Shown piece after piece: positions 10,807 to 24,752 of a DNA stretch of 64,000 nucleotides. This DNA comes from Gorsachius magnificus (taxonomy: Eukaryota > Chordata > Aves > Pelecaniformes > Ardeidae), in assembly GCA_034008185.1 (NCBI GenBank), contig CM067085.1:75938275-76002274 (forward strand). Reading direction: 5' to 3'. The position numbers and the translations under genes are program-made. Position 1 is the first letter of the stretch; the number at the start of each line of letters is the position of its first letter. The notes beneath the pieces were generated by a model. That model had not been told where the DNA came from. It did not search any database and saw only the letters and a list, made by a program, of their open reading frames with translations.

Positions 10807-13800
10807 AGGAACCTCCTCCCCTGCTCGTTCGGATCGGCATCGGCCGTGACCTGCTCCGCTTCCAAGCCCTCTTGTTAAGTTTCCGTCTGCAGGCGGGAGG
10901 ATTTCACACCTCAAAGGGAGCCCTGAGGAGCCTCCCACCTCCCTCCCAAAGACACAGGGGCCAGGGAAAGATTTGTTTCCAAGAAGACAACGAAGCGAAT
11001 GTGAAGCAGAACCATTTTCAGAGGCCACCTAATGCTGCCAGGGTGGCTGGGCCAGCCCAGCCTATGGTGGCCCCCACGACGCCCGGCTGGCCCGGCTCCT
11101 GCGGCGTGGGGTGCGCCCGGGAGCGGGGCCGGAGCACGGGGCAGGGGACAGCGGGAGAGCCTTGGCCGTTCCTTGGGAGACCCCGCTCCCCTGGCTGTGG
11201 GAGCTGCCAGACAGATGTCACGTTTCTGCAAAGGGACCACGTCCTTTGAGGTCTCTGCCAGGCACTTTGCCCAGCTTTGGCTGGGCGAGCGCAGCACACA
11301 CCGCCAGCAGTAACGCACGCCCGGAGCACAGGCTGAGGCCTCGCATCAGCCACGTTCTGCGAATAAATGCAGTTACACACAGCGGTCCCCGAAACGCCCG
11401 GGACTTAAGTGCTTTGGAAAGACAGGCACTTCGAAATTAGATTTCCTTTCTTTTATGTGTCTTGTTTGACAGGAGACATGTGGGGGAAGGTGAAGAACTG
11501 TTCGTAAAAGCCCACTTTAATTTTCAGTATCACCACGAGATGTCTAGGCACCGACCGGACACCTAGGGACCCCCTGGGGTAAGCGAGGGCACCGCAGAGG
11601 TGTAACTCAGGTTGTTCTCTTCTGAGAATCCAGACCCGAAAACTTCTGGCATGTCGTTTAGTTGCCTGTCCTCTTGGTAGCTATTTTAAAATGATAAAAA
11701 CGTAAAATATTTTTGAATTGTGGGTACACAGCCTAGCGCAAAACTGGCCCTTGATTCCGAGAGCCAGCTCAATATTCCTCCTTCCAGGCTTATCCTGTGC
11801 TCCCCGTCTGCGCAGAAGCCCCTGCCCCAGAATCAGGGCTGCCACCGCTCAGGGGGGCGCTGTTGGGGCAGGTGACGCTGTCCCAGTGTTTTGCTGTGCC
11901 CTGCTTTCAGCGGGAATGGAGTTAATTTTCTCCCTGACAGTGGGCCCAGCGCTGTGGTTGGGGTTTTGGATGGGAAGAACGTTGGTAACACCCGGATGGC
12001 TCAGTTGGTGCTGAGCAGGGCTTACACCAGGCAAGGACTTTTCAGCTTCCCCTGCTCTGCCAGGGGCACAAGGAGCTGGGAGGGGGCACGGCCAGGACAG
12101 CCGACCCCGACTGCCCACAGGGCTATTCCAGCCCATGGGGCCTCCTGCCCAGTATGGAAACTGGGGGAAGGAGGAGGAACGTGGGGACGCTGGAGCGATG
12201 GCGTTTGCCTGCCCAAGTCACCGCCACGCAGGATGGAGCCCGGCTCTCCTGGGGGTGGCTGAGCCCCCACCTGCCCATGGGGAGCGGGTGCCAGCTCCGC
12301 GGGTCACGGCGAGGCGCGAGAGCGCTGTTCCGTCCCGGAGCGTGTCCCCGGGTGTTCCTGAAGGAGCCGTCAGTGCTGAGGGTGCACAACGCACCGCGCA
12401 GAGCAAACGCTGCTGACCGAGTATTTCAGAAGTGGTTTTGTTCTGGTGTTTTCTCACATTTCATTCGGGTTGGTTTTAAAAATGCTGAGGCCTCACGGCT
12501 CCACCTAAAATAATTGGGAATCAGCTGCTTCTGATGCCCGGAACAGATGCTCCTACTCCACTGTAAAATACACAGATCCTTTTTTGTTTCTCTTCTTCCC
12601 TTTTTCTCCTTCATTTTCCGTCCCGACTGCAGGCCATCACGTGAAAGAGAAAAGCGAGGAGCTGATGGGAACACTTCTGCTTGCTGATAGTGCTAGCCTC
12701 AATCTCTGAACCTCCAAATCCCAAACAATATGGGCTCCTTGTCGCAGGATGATTCCCCCTGGAATGATGATGATAGGAGTTATTTGCCAGCAGAGTCGTG
12801 CGAATGATTGCTTCTGCAGTTCACTGACTGAGCTGAAAAAAACTGGGGAAAAAAAAACCCCTGTATGGCAACTGAAATGGGTAGTTTTATTTTCAGGTTT
12901 TAAATCCCTTTTCAGAAATTATTTTTGACAATTTTCTGAACAGAAATATTTCCAAAGGAAAAGTCCTGCCTTTTTAGAGTTTTCAAAAAAATGAAGTCAA
13001 AAGCATTTACTAATGTGGGTTGACTTCTGAAGATCCTTCTAGACATCGCCAACAGAAGTTCCTTCTGCGAATAATTCAAACGTCAGAAGTACCGATCCTT
13101 CCTCCTGCTGAAGAAGCCCAGGCGGCGGGTGAGCCGTTTGTGCCCGTGCGCGGTGTCCGACGCGCGCCAAACGCAACTCGGCGTCCCCCAGCCGCCGTAG
13201 GCACCGAGCAGCGCCACCGCGTCACCTCAGCCCCAGCCCTGCCACTCTACCAGCACCGCTCAAGGACATCATTTGCTGGGACTAATTATGAATGGTTCAG
13301 GAAATAAAGTTCTAACTGTGTCTTTTTAATTTGGGAAAACCATTCTTCCTTCACCTCCTGTATTTCAGCTGCTGACTTTGTGTAGAGAAAGTTTGTTTTC
13401 TTTTTCAAAAATACCTTATTATTGCTGTTTATTATGGACACTGCTTACTGTTATCCTGAAGCCACTGAACCGTCGAGATTCTGCAAACATTTCATCACGC
13501 TTTATTAAAGTCAGTGAAATTATACAAGGATGGGAAAAGTACAAGTAATCTGTAGTATTAGAAAGCTCGGGATAGATGACATTGTGGGCCAAACCTGCTG
13601 GCTTTTTACCAAAGATAAATCAGAATGTGGTCCGTGAGTAGCTGGTCTGTGGGCATGACTCCCAACGGGCGACCCGGGCTTCTCAGAGGGGGGTGCCCAG
13701 GGCTGGGCAACGCCACCGCAAGGAGCTCTCAGACCTCCGGTGGGGAAAGGGAGAGGAGACGGCGTCTGGCGCTGGCCTTGGAGCGGCGCGCAGGAGGCGT

Positions 13801-15271
13801 GTACGGACGCGCACGCACGCCCGCCATCACGGTGCCAACGCTGACCTGCTCCCCCCGGCGCCAAAACAGGTCTGCCACTGGGTTTAATACTTGCCCTGGC
13901 CCCAAACCCACCTGACACGGGGCGAGAGGCTTCGTGTGCATCTTCCTCCGTGAAATGGGGCTGACGGCACCGCTTTGATATCATTCCCTAAGCTTAAGCG
14001 ACATGGGACCAGTAGTTTCAAAGCAAAGTCTTAAGATTCTGACCTAATGTCAGACTGGAGCAAGACAGCGATTGCTTTTGGCCTTCGACTGCACCGCCAC
14101 GTTAATTATTCACGGTTGTTTTCAGCAAACACTGGGTAAATCAAAGCATGTCCAGACCGAGAGCAGCGCGGAGCTGCGCTGCCCACTGAGGGGTCGGGAA
14201 CGTGTTTCTGCTGCCTCCGAACACAAGACATGCTGGGAGGCCGAACTGGAGCCAGTGACTGCAACCTTCCACGTACCCGAAGAACTAAACAACTTCATTT
14301 ATATTTCAAATGTTCCAAATCAATCCTTCCCTTCGTATGCTGCGACCCCCACCAGGAAACTCCGGGAACTGAAAAGCTGAGGAATAGATTGCAAGGTATG
14401 AATAATGCAAGACTGTCACAGGGGAGAGCAAACGGCGAAATACTGCTGACAAAACCCATCAGTACATGTCTATACTGAAGAGCAAACCCCTGCAATCCCA
14501 TCTTGAGTAACGTAGCTTCCAAAATCCTAGACCAACTTTTCTGTTTTCCCTGAAACGCCAGGCAGGCTTCCTCAGCCTCAAACTCCAATGGAACCTCTAC
14601 AGGCTGCTTCTGCTCTCAGAGAATGCTTGAGCTAGCCTGGAAGGAAAATGTATGCGTATATATATACACACAAAATAAAGACAATACACAGCTCTACGAA
14701 CAATACTAGAGAACCAGCAGATGCAGGTAAAGAAGCTAGACTGGGAAAAAGAAAAGTCATGAATAGGTATGTCTAGTGGCATCTGCTTCCCGAGCAGCAG
14801 CTTGCTAGAAGGACCAGACCTAGCGAGACTGGATGGGACCCTGCCTGGGGCATTGGCAGTCACTGAACAACAGCATCCTCGCGTTGAAGCATTCTTCAGG
14901 GCATGGACTGGGGGACACCCTGGTCCTGAATGGGTTGGGTTTTGTTTGCACAGACGGGGAGTTGCCATCCGTTGAAGAGAAGAAGAGGGATTTGTCCTGA
15001 AGACCCGAGGAGTAGGAAGAGACAAGGTGCCTGGGAGGACCCTAACAGAACCCTTGCATGACACAGAGCTTTATCCTTAATGAACTTGGGCATAACTATC
15101 AGAAACCTCCCAAATTACGCAAATAAAAAACCAAGAAGAAAAAATAACAGCCACTGCCTTAGGAAACATTTTCATGAGCAGCACTTCTGGGGGTGAAGGC
15201 GTTCGAGTTTGTTTCTGGAATGCTTAGTGCTGAGTTCTCTCCCTTGGGCACTGAGGAAGAAGGAAGGAGAC
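10807..15271. other. Intron, no gene seen
   Basis: Alternating GC-rich (10.9-11.3, 11.8-12.4, 13.6-13.9 kb) and AT-rich (12.7-13.05, 13.3-13.55 kb) blocks. Short TATATA words lie at about 14655. No element or exon recognised. Confidence 0.4.
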
Positions 15272-15410
15272 AGCTCCACTGGGATTTAGGATGGTGCCCG
15301 GGATTTCAGCGGTCCCCACTGGGGGGTTTAGGACGATGCCCACTGGGATTTAGGATGGTGCTCACTGGGATTTCGGACGGTGCCCACTGGGATTTCGGAC
15401 GGTGCCCACA
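15272..15410 (+). repeat. Short 22-bp tandem repeat
   Basis: About six imperfect copies of a 22-bp unit containing CACTGGGATTTCGGACGGTG or close variants (GATTTAGGATGG; GATTTCAGCGG). The last three copies are the most alike, consistent with recent growth at the right end. It is the only minisatellite in the intron between the two exons. Confidence 0.8.
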
Positions 15411-18400
15411 GCAGTGGTGACCCCCTGTCCCCAACGATCCCGCTCAACGCCATCCCTCATCTGCCCCTCCCGCTGACCTGGGCGAGCCAGGAGGGGAGCG
15501 TTGCACGGGACTCAGACGTGCCCCCACATCTTGCCAAAGCTGCTCTCTGCTTTCCCGTTGGGCGGGAAACCTGGGAGAGGAAAAGGGCAGAACTCGGTGG
15601 ATTTTCTGCTGCAGACAGATTTACGATGAGGCACCACGAATTGAGTGAACCCAATGACTTAGTGGCTGGATAATCATACCATGAGGGGAACAAGCTCCTG
15701 GCACCTGCCCATGTGTCTTGCACCAGAAGTTGAATGCAGCTTTCGGAATACAGCGTTTTTGATCCTTTTTTTTTTTCCCTATGCAAATCATTCCTGTGTT
15801 TTGGCTCAAGTTTTACCCCTCCATCATGGCAACCTCTGGGCTTTACAGCATACACTCAGCTCATTGTAAATTGCCGAGCCTTTTCTCCAGGAGCAAGCCC
15901 TTTTCTGGGTGGTCCTAATACATGCAAGACATTTTTCAAAAGCCCTGGTTTAATAAAACACAGTCAAAATGTAAAAAATACCCGATTTTTTTCCAAGAGC
16001 CAGCACTAATCCACTTTTAGGTGGTTTCATTCCAAGTGCCAAACGCCTCCCAAAATGCAAGGTGATGCTCTATGGAGCCTTTAGGCAGCGCACGTGCCTG
16101 CCTCCCCCAGCTCTCAGGCCGGCTGGGTGTCAGCCACACGCCGACCGTGCCCGTGCCCGGCAAAACCTGGGGACGACTGCACGGCGAGGAAACCGAGGCG
16201 CTGCGTCAAAGCACATGTTCCACCCGTGTTTGGAACCGAGACCCGTAAGCCCGTGCCGTGCTGGTGGTTCTGCTCTCCGCCGTCTCTCCTACTCAAAGCG
16301 CGTGTCTTGATGCCGCAGTAACGGGCACACCAGCAACGCAGAGCCCGGACAACCCAGAGCCCGCACTGCTCTCCAAAAGCGGCCGTTGGAACGAAGAGAG
16401 GTTTCAGAGCCCGCTCTCTCGACGCAGTGACTCTGTAGCTGTAAAGAACCAAAGTCCGGATGCATGTATTTTAAGACATCGCATCTAAAATATGAGGCAC
16501 TTGTAACCGTCAGACCCGAGGCTGTTGCCTCACCCATCTGCACGGAGGCGCCCCCAAGATGGCCCGGCTGCCCATGGGCAGGGGGGGACGCACGCTGCCT
16601 CGGGGTTTGCTCCGTCCAAGCTTTCTTCTGAAACACGTACAGGAGAGAAGACATCCAGTGCTGTTTTACCTTTCCCTCTTCCTTTCATCCCACTGTTTCT
16701 CCACTCCCCATTCTCCACTCAGGAAAAAAACAGCAAAAAGGGATGAACCCCCCCTCTTTCCCCCCAGACCTAGCTTGTCAGGGGGGTTAAACATTTCCAG
16801 CAGCAGAATATCAGCACTCAGATTGTCTGATCTTCTGCTCATTAATAACGGTAGCACGCCGTTCTGGAGCCACAGCTTCCCAGCTTTTAATCCTTCTCCG
16901 CCGTTGCAGGGGGGAAGGAGCTGCCCTTGCTGGCAGATTGCAATTCCGACGGGACACAAGTGATTAAAAACATATCTGGCTCCTTGCTGGTTTTGCTGTC
17001 CTGCTGGAGGAATTATTTCAGGGCACTCAAAGGGAGGGAGGCACGGCTCCATCAGCTCAGAGCCTTTAATGAGGCTTGCTAACTGATAAGCCATTTTCTG
17101 CGTTGACAAAGTGCAATCGGTTTGCTTTTCCATTGTGCATGGAGACGTGCCTGCCGAAGGCTTCCCATCCTCCCCTGAGCCATCGAAGGAGCGATGATAG
17201 CCCAAAGGAGGAGCGCGGGCGGGGAGGAGCGGGCGGCTGGAGGGAGGGGGGCTTCCCAAAGCGGGTCACCGCAAAGCAGACACCTCCTGACACGGCAGCT
17301 CTGTCCCCCGTCCCGGCTGCCATCGCCGCACGCGGCTCCTGCTGGCTCCGCTCCCCCGGCTCGGCAGGTCATGGGGCCGGCTCTGGCCCGCCTGCACGGC
17401 GGGAATGGTCATTTTTTGGAAAAGATTTTTTTTCAAGTCAATTCCTGGTTGTGCTTACATGGCAAAGTCAACCCCCCTAGCTCTAAGCAAGGGAAGAAAG
17501 CAGCCTGTGGTTCAATAAATAGGATGAGAGGATCCAGCGCCAATTAAAGAGCAATGAGGCTATGAAAATACAGCGAAGGTAGGGGTAGAACCCCCCAAAC
17601 GTCTCCAATGAGCCTCCCTCTCCCCCCAGAACCACAGATGGGAAGCACCCGACGCCCAGGACGCTTGTGTCAATAGCGGTGAGCGCTGGCAGCGTCCGCC
17701 AGACAAACCCTCCGGGATCTGCTACGGGGGGCTTCTCCGGGCCCCCTCCTGCACAGGAGGCGCCAGAGGTTCCGGGACCCCAGTTCCCCCCTGTGCGGCT
17801 TGGCCTGGGGTTCCTCAACGGCCCCGAACAAAAGCGCTGCCGAAGCACGACCAAACCAAAGAAGCTGCAATGACTGTGCTCAGGGCGACGTCGGGAATCG
17901 GCATCCCGCAGCCTCAGGATTCCTAATGCACACGAGAGCTAAATGGGAAAATGAGTAAAATCAGTTTTACCAAGTATGAAAGCCAGAAACAATAAACAGC
18001 CCTGCAACCGCCCTGTCTCTGGTAACTTGCATTAAAATATATATGAAGTGTTCTGGGAACTGAAGCAGTGCTTCGGTTCAATAAAACTAATGCAATTAAA
18101 GAGCAAGAATCCTGTTTTTCCCCTGCTTGCAATTTCAAATGAGAGCTTCCTAAAACTTGTGACCGTTGCTGGAATCCAATTCCAGAGCCCGGCTTATCAA
18201 ATCCCCAGCTGCGGCACCGTGCCTTCGAAGTACCACGGAGCGCTGCTCACCGCGCCAGCCCTGCTGGCGCACGCCCCAGACAGCTCGGCAGTGCGGGCAC
18301 CCCGTTTTGGGCAGGCGCTCTCTGCGCATCCCCACGGAGCCAGCAAGCACGGGCAGGCTCCCACAGCACTTCTGCTCTTGCAAGGCAGCCAAGGAAAACG

Positions 18401-21400
18401 CGCTTGCCCGAGCCCACCTCCCCGGAACGCTTCTGCGGAGCCGGGGTGGCGCTGCAGGACAGCACGCCTACGCAAAGCCGTGGGCTGCAGGGCAAGCGTC
18501 GCGTTCTGTAACCCATCCCAGGGCTGCGAAACCTCCCGGCTAACGAGCCCTCCCGCAGGTGCCTCCCCCCACGCACCTCCCTAAATCAGCCCGGCCATCC
18601 TGGAGGTACCCCCCAAACTCCATCACACCCCCCCCCCCAGCCACCGCAGAGCAGCATCTGACTTGGATGAAATCACAAACTACTTTTCCATCCATCGACT
18701 TAATTCTTCGGTTTCCTTAATACCAAGAGCCACGTCCTGGGAATCCTGTCCGGGAGGGCATTATCCTCTCTGCCGGCAGGCGCCGAGGCGGCAGCGCGTT
18801 ACCGAGCGGGTAAGGACGGCCGGAGCAGCCCTGGCTTGGAGGCAGGCCTCGGCTTTGGCAGGCGCTACTTCACGCTCGGCCCACCACCGATTTTCCAATG
18901 CATTACGCTGTCGCTTGGGTATCCAGAAACGCTCACTGCAAAGCTATGTGACAGCCCCTGATAACGCATGTCCGCAGCAAAATAGTCGATCCCTCCTGGC
19001 AGTGGTGATCTTTAACGCTCGTAGGGCATGGTAGGTTATTAGATGGAAGGCACCCTTGATGGCCTCCGGTGCAATACGTTACCAGACAGCAATGTGCCAG
19101 CTATCCATCACTTACAAAATAATGTCATCCCTGGAAAAGGGCCTGGCAGCAGGGGCTGGGGAGGGGGAGTTTGATTACATTTGTGGATGAAAAGATGTCC
19201 CAAGAAGAGTGGCAGCCCGATTATTTATTGGCTGCTCAGCAGCACTCAATACAACCTAAGGAGAAGATCAGGCTCTGAGATATGGTGGTTCCGCCGCTGT
19301 TACAGACCCTAGCCTTGAAGTCAAGCTCATGCCGAAGAACAAAATTACCTCTTAGGATATGTAGTTTACTTCTGAAAGTGAAAAGGGTAAGAGACGTATT
19401 AGCAACGCTGGCATCAGTGGAGGCAGCTGGTTTTAGATATTTGGTATTTCGGGGATGGGAACTGAGCGGTGTTATTGGGAGTACAGCTCGCTCCATTCCT
19501 CTGCTAACTTTCCAACGGTGAGCAGATGGTTACCCTATTACCAACCATTTGCATTTAACATATTGTAATGATTTATATACCACATGTCACTGAGCAAAGT
19601 GAAAGCAGTCGATGGCAACTCATTAGTTGAGTGTGAAGACAAATATCTCTCTCTCTATATATATCTCTCTCTCCTTATTGTAATCAGATTTTACCTTTTT
19701 AGCTGTTAATAGGTTTAATGTGCCGCGTAACAGAGATAGTGATGGCAGTGAAACGTGAACCACCATGCCCCCCGTCACCGGGGCAGCACTGCGGTCACCA
19801 AGGGCTGTACCAGTACTCCCGTTACATGCCCGTTTTATGGGTGACGGTGCAGGGAGGACAGAGGGTAACAGCCCACCCTGCTCCTCTACCCGTCTCTCTT
19901 ACGTGTATTTCAAAGTACTTTACAGATTTTAACATAGCTGCCACCGGCTCCCATCGCGGGCCGACACACACCTAGAGAGGGCGGAGGCGGGGACGCTGCG
20001 TGGCGGGGGAAGGACTCTGCACAGCTCCCCGTTAATTATTTCAGTTCCTGATGGTCCTGGGTTTGTGTACAGGAAAGTGAAGGACCATCTTCCTTAGTGA
20101 CACCTTACAGTAGATGTATTAAAAAAGCTAATTGCACTTGGGAGTTACAAGATAAATCGGCGTGCTCTTAAATACATACATTTCTTTTCCTTTCCTGCTC
20201 TCTAATGAGTTCATCATTTAATTGGAGGAACTGCTAGATTCCCTCCGAAGACTGGTGCAACTCTCCAAGGAGAACAAGCCGCTGCTGCAAGTGTTCTCGT
20301 AAAACAAAGAGTATTCAATTAGGGTAAAGGAATGCTAGAACCAACAACGGTACGCGGCTGTCTCCTTAAAAGCTTGAAGCCTACATATCTTCATATCGAT
20401 GGCCTGGTTCTGCGCTGAACATTAATGAAAACATTTTCTATTATAAATAAAACCAAAGCGCTTCTATATATTACCCCTTCCCTAGGGCAAAGTTCTGCTT
20501 TTGGGTAAATTACGGAGGGATATAATTACAGCGTTGTCAAGCGTGTGCCAGAGCAACATGCAGAGTTAATCCAATTAATCCCTCCCTAGAATGGACCTGT
20601 AGAACAAGCCAGGCGACCGTCGGCTGCGGGCTGCGGTGCGAGCCCCTGGTTTGGGGCAGAGCAGCTCTTTTTAGGGGACAGGCACGTGCCCACCCCAAAT
20701 CCACGGCGGTGGCACAGAGCGGCCCAGGGTCACCACTGGCAGAGGGGACAGGCTGACGGAAAAGGCAGAAGAGCCCCAACCCGCTGCGTAGCAGAGTAAC
20801 TTACTCGGATTCCGAGATGGATTTAAATTTAGCAGGGAGAATGTGAGAGCAAGAAGCTGTTAAAAGCCGGGGATGCTTTTCGCGTGCATACTGCGAGGCT
20901 GAGGCTGCTACCGCTGCGGGGACGGCCACCGTCGCGGAGGCAGGGTCAGAAACCCCCGGGGCGTAAATGCAGAGGCTTCAAGGCGAGAAGAGCAGAACAA
21001 TAAATTCCAAAGGGCTTAATAACATCGTGCAGAGGCTGGCTAGGCTGGTGTCAGAAGGGAACTGGTGGCTCTTAGATCAAAACCTAATCACCCCAAGGCA
21101 ATAAGATCCTCTGTTTTGGCTGGCTGGTCCCTCTGCCCCCCGCTGAGGCGCTGCTGCTTTGCCAGCATCCCGAATTGCGGCTAATAGAGGGCGTACGGAT
21201 GTACACGTCACCGGCAACCAAACAGCTACGGCAGAAACGCTTTGGAACGGGCGCAGCCAAACCTCAGCAGCCCGATCCAAAACTTGCTAGGAACCTTTCC
21301 TTGGCTCCGAAGGGATTATTGTCAGCATGCTGGTCAACTTCTCCTACCGAAAAAACCAAAAATGTTTCGGAGGGGAGCGGTGCCTCACAGCTAAGTGCCG

Positions 21401-24400
21401 GGACCGTCCGCCGCGTGGCATCGGAGCCCGGCGGAGCTGCAGGCAGTGCAGCCACCTCGGGGCGGCGGAGCGGAGAAACCCCCGGGGTGACCCCGCAGCG
21501 CGGGGAAGGCGTCCGCTCTTCCTCAGCCTCCCATCCCAGAAGACTTTATTTATGCATTAGTCGACCTTTCCAGCTGTTAAGACCATCTTGCTTCAGCAGT
21601 TAATTAACACAAGTGCCATAATTTAATACAGTTAATGCTACTTGATGCCCTTTAATGTACCTTCCATTAGTGATATTATTGTAGTATTACCCTGTAAATT
21701 AAAACGAGATCAAGACTAAGAGAGGCTCTCTTTAATTAAGGTACCGGCAGGCTACATGGCCCATTATTCACGAGAAGGAATCACCCTGATTTAGCGAAGC
21801 AGGCCATCAGCAAGTCAGGCTTAGCCCGTGCGGATTATTGGGTTTCTTGAATAATGCGAGCACAAGGGGGTTGCTGGAATTGCTAACAGCCACGTTTGCT
21901 TTTTCTCATCATCCTAATAAACACCCAACGGAAGCGGCAAATTGCGGATGAATAACCTGGTGGTAACAGCGGAGGAGAGGCGTTCGTCAGAGTACGCGGG
22001 CTTTCGGCACTCACGCCACACTCATCAGGCTCCTTTCACACCAAAATGCACAGCGCTGGCAAAACGAACCCTGTGTTACGTGGGCAAACCTCCTATCTAG
22101 AATTCGGTGTGAAGTATCAGCCGCTCGGGCCCCTTGTCTATGGAATACGGCAGCTTTGGGATAGATGCTCTTCGCTGCCACCGATCCTTAAAATGCAGTG
22201 TGAGACAAATTAGATTTTATGCTGCCTTCAGAAACACGCTATGATGAGCTTTGGTGATTTTAACTATTTCACCGACAGGTTACTTTTCCGGTGAAAGGGC
22301 CAGCTTCAAACCGTGCCGGCTGCCAGCGCCCATCCACCCCGCTCGGTGGCGATGCCCTTTTGTACCCCGTCCCCATGGAAGAGCCCAGGCTGGCGTTATG
22401 GAACGTACATACGTACCTAGGATATGAAACCCTGCGGTGTCCCCCCCCCACTTAATTTCCAGTTAACACCCTCAATTAGCTGCGGGGGCGGGAAAGCCCA
22501 GCTGAATCAGCAGCAGTGTCCCCCCCGGTCACCCCTGCTCCCCCCACCGTCGCCCCGTGCTCCGGGCACGCCAGGGCACGCGACCACTAAGCCGATTCGG
22601 AGACTCTTTGGGGCAGCCCTTCTGGTAGGAGACCAAAAAGCCCTCAAGTGGGTGACAGGGGGCCTCTTGCACATTATGCCTCTTTGGTGCGACCGCATTA
22701 GCAGAGAGCAAGCCCAGAGTCTTGAGCCAGGAGGGCTCGCCCCGTACCAGGAACGGCCACCAGCGCGCCAAAGAGCTACTGTCCTCATGAGTGGAAGAGT
22801 GGTAAGAATCCACATGAACCTAAGCTCATGAGATGCTACTGCACATCAGATATCTCTTTTAAAGCACGTGCCCGATGGCTGCAGCGTCTCGACAGGCATC
22901 GGCGTCAGCTCAGTCCTCTGTACGGCCGCGCCTCCTTTTTAGAGATGATTTTTCACACGGCTGCCATGCCCCAGCTGTGCTTGGAAGGTTTCTGTTGCTA
23001 ATTTGCAAGCAATGCACTTTTTTAATCCTTCAGACGCTTTCTTTGATAGAGCACCGATAGTCTAATTGAAGTCAGCCTAAGCTCCAAACAGGTTTTCCAA
23101 TGGGGAGCAGCTTTTCCTTAAAGCGTAAGGACCTTCAAACCCCGAGCTTTGATGCGGTCCCTGCATGGAGCGAACCCCCGGGGGGCCGGGGGGAGGAGGC
23201 ACATTGGGTAGAGCATCTGCGTGTTCTCTGCGCACTGAGCCTGGCATGGCTGTTTCAGACGGTACCTCACGCTGCCCGTGATCCACTCAGCCCCCCCAAG
23301 AGACTGCTGAAAAATGATTTACCCTGGAACTGATGAGAGTTACCGTAAGAACTTTCTTAAACCAGCAACGCTGATCTCACACTTTCACACATTCCATCAG
23401 CGATTAGGTATGCGTACCTATTTGGTGCGGACATGGAAGATTGTAACTACACACTAAATCTGTGTAAATTCCTAAGAAACGTATTTTGATGCCCTAAAGA
23501 AGTGTATTGGCGGTGCAAAAGCACTTATGCATTCAAACCTGCACCTGGCATGGACTCTTCCTTTATATAAAGTGAGAGGAGTACTTCTCAATGGATTACA
23601 GCACAGTAATTTGATTCTGTTTTGATTTCATGTGTTTATTTTTGCAATATGGAAATGCTTACGAACACGAAAAGCTTGTATAAAAGCGGTGGAACATGGC
23701 AATCTCACTACAGGAGCAACAAAAATAGAGTTGTCGCCAGCGCTTTAGATACCCACTGCCTCTGTTTTGTTACGCTCAGCTTTGTGCCTGTAAAAATGCC
23801 CTGGCCTTCCAAGATACACGAGCTTTTCCGTTCGCTTTGATACTCGGCTTCTCTTAAGAAAAAGGTTCTTAGGAAGGAAGATTTGGACTCTATAGAGGGA
23901 GCGGAGTAGCAGGAGAGGGCGCATGGGAGCGCTGAGGGGATTGCTGATAGGGAAGGTCCCGTTTCTTTCTCCTGCACCAACTGGCATCCAAGGCAGACGC
24001 AAAGGGCATCGCCCTCCTGCGCGAGGTCACCTGCCAATTGCCACCTGGAGTTGGGAAGACATTTCCCGATAGGAATGTCATTGCACGGTTATGATGTTGG
24101 GACTACGGCACCTGACACCAGCCACCGCTTGCCCCGGGGGCACTGTTTGTCTTGCACCCCGCTGCGTCATCATCCTCGCTACATTCAGATCAGCCTCTCC
24201 AAAGCACTGCTGCTTGTTCCTGTTTTACTGCAGCCTCGCTGCACGCCAGGGCGAATGGAAGGACAAGGGACAGACGGACGGACAGACCTCACCTCTGCCA
24301 CCCTCCTTGCTCGCAGGCCGACCGCAGCCAGAGCTCGTGGGAAGGGCCCACTGGAGGGCTGCGCCGTCTATCACGGCGTATGCTAAAGGACCGAAAAAGT

Positions 24401-24752
24401 CAGAGGATAAACCAGAACCTCTCTGTTTTAGTTAACTGCCATCAGATGAGGCTCCAAACGTAAAAAAGCATAAAGCGTCCTAACGCCAGGGTGAATTCCT
24501 GAGCCATCCTGTTGGTATCACCCTGCTCGTGAGACCTGGGGCTTAAGATCCCAGGCTGGAGACAGCGAACACCGGGGCTTTGTGCCGCTGAGCCAGAACC
24601 TCCCAGTAAGACCAGAATCAGCCTTAGCGGAGCCAGACCCCCAGTGAGCCTGTCGCACAGCAAATGTCTTTGTGGCTGGGGACGTGGAGGGTTTTGAATA
24701 ACCTCTAACCCCACACAGACGTGCCTGTTTCTAAACGTAGAGATTCTCTTAC
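15411..24752. other. Intron, mostly unique sequence
   Basis: No interspersed repeat recognised in over 9 kb. A (TC)n/(TA)n microsatellite lies at 19646-19675 and a run of C at about 18630. TAAT-rich, low-complexity-free blocks at 19.0-20.5 and 21.5-21.9 kb stand out from GC-rich flanks. The open frames show no family motif. Confidence 0.45.
21535..21880. promoter_or_regulatory. Candidate conserved noncoding element
   Basis: A 350-bp block, AT-rich but not simple, between GC-rich flanks. It contains many TAAT/ATTA cores, including AGTTAATTAACA, TTTAATTAAGG, CCATTAGTG and CCATTATTC. Such homeodomain-type words are common in vertebrate neural enhancers. This is inference from composition and context only. 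Confidence 0.25.
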
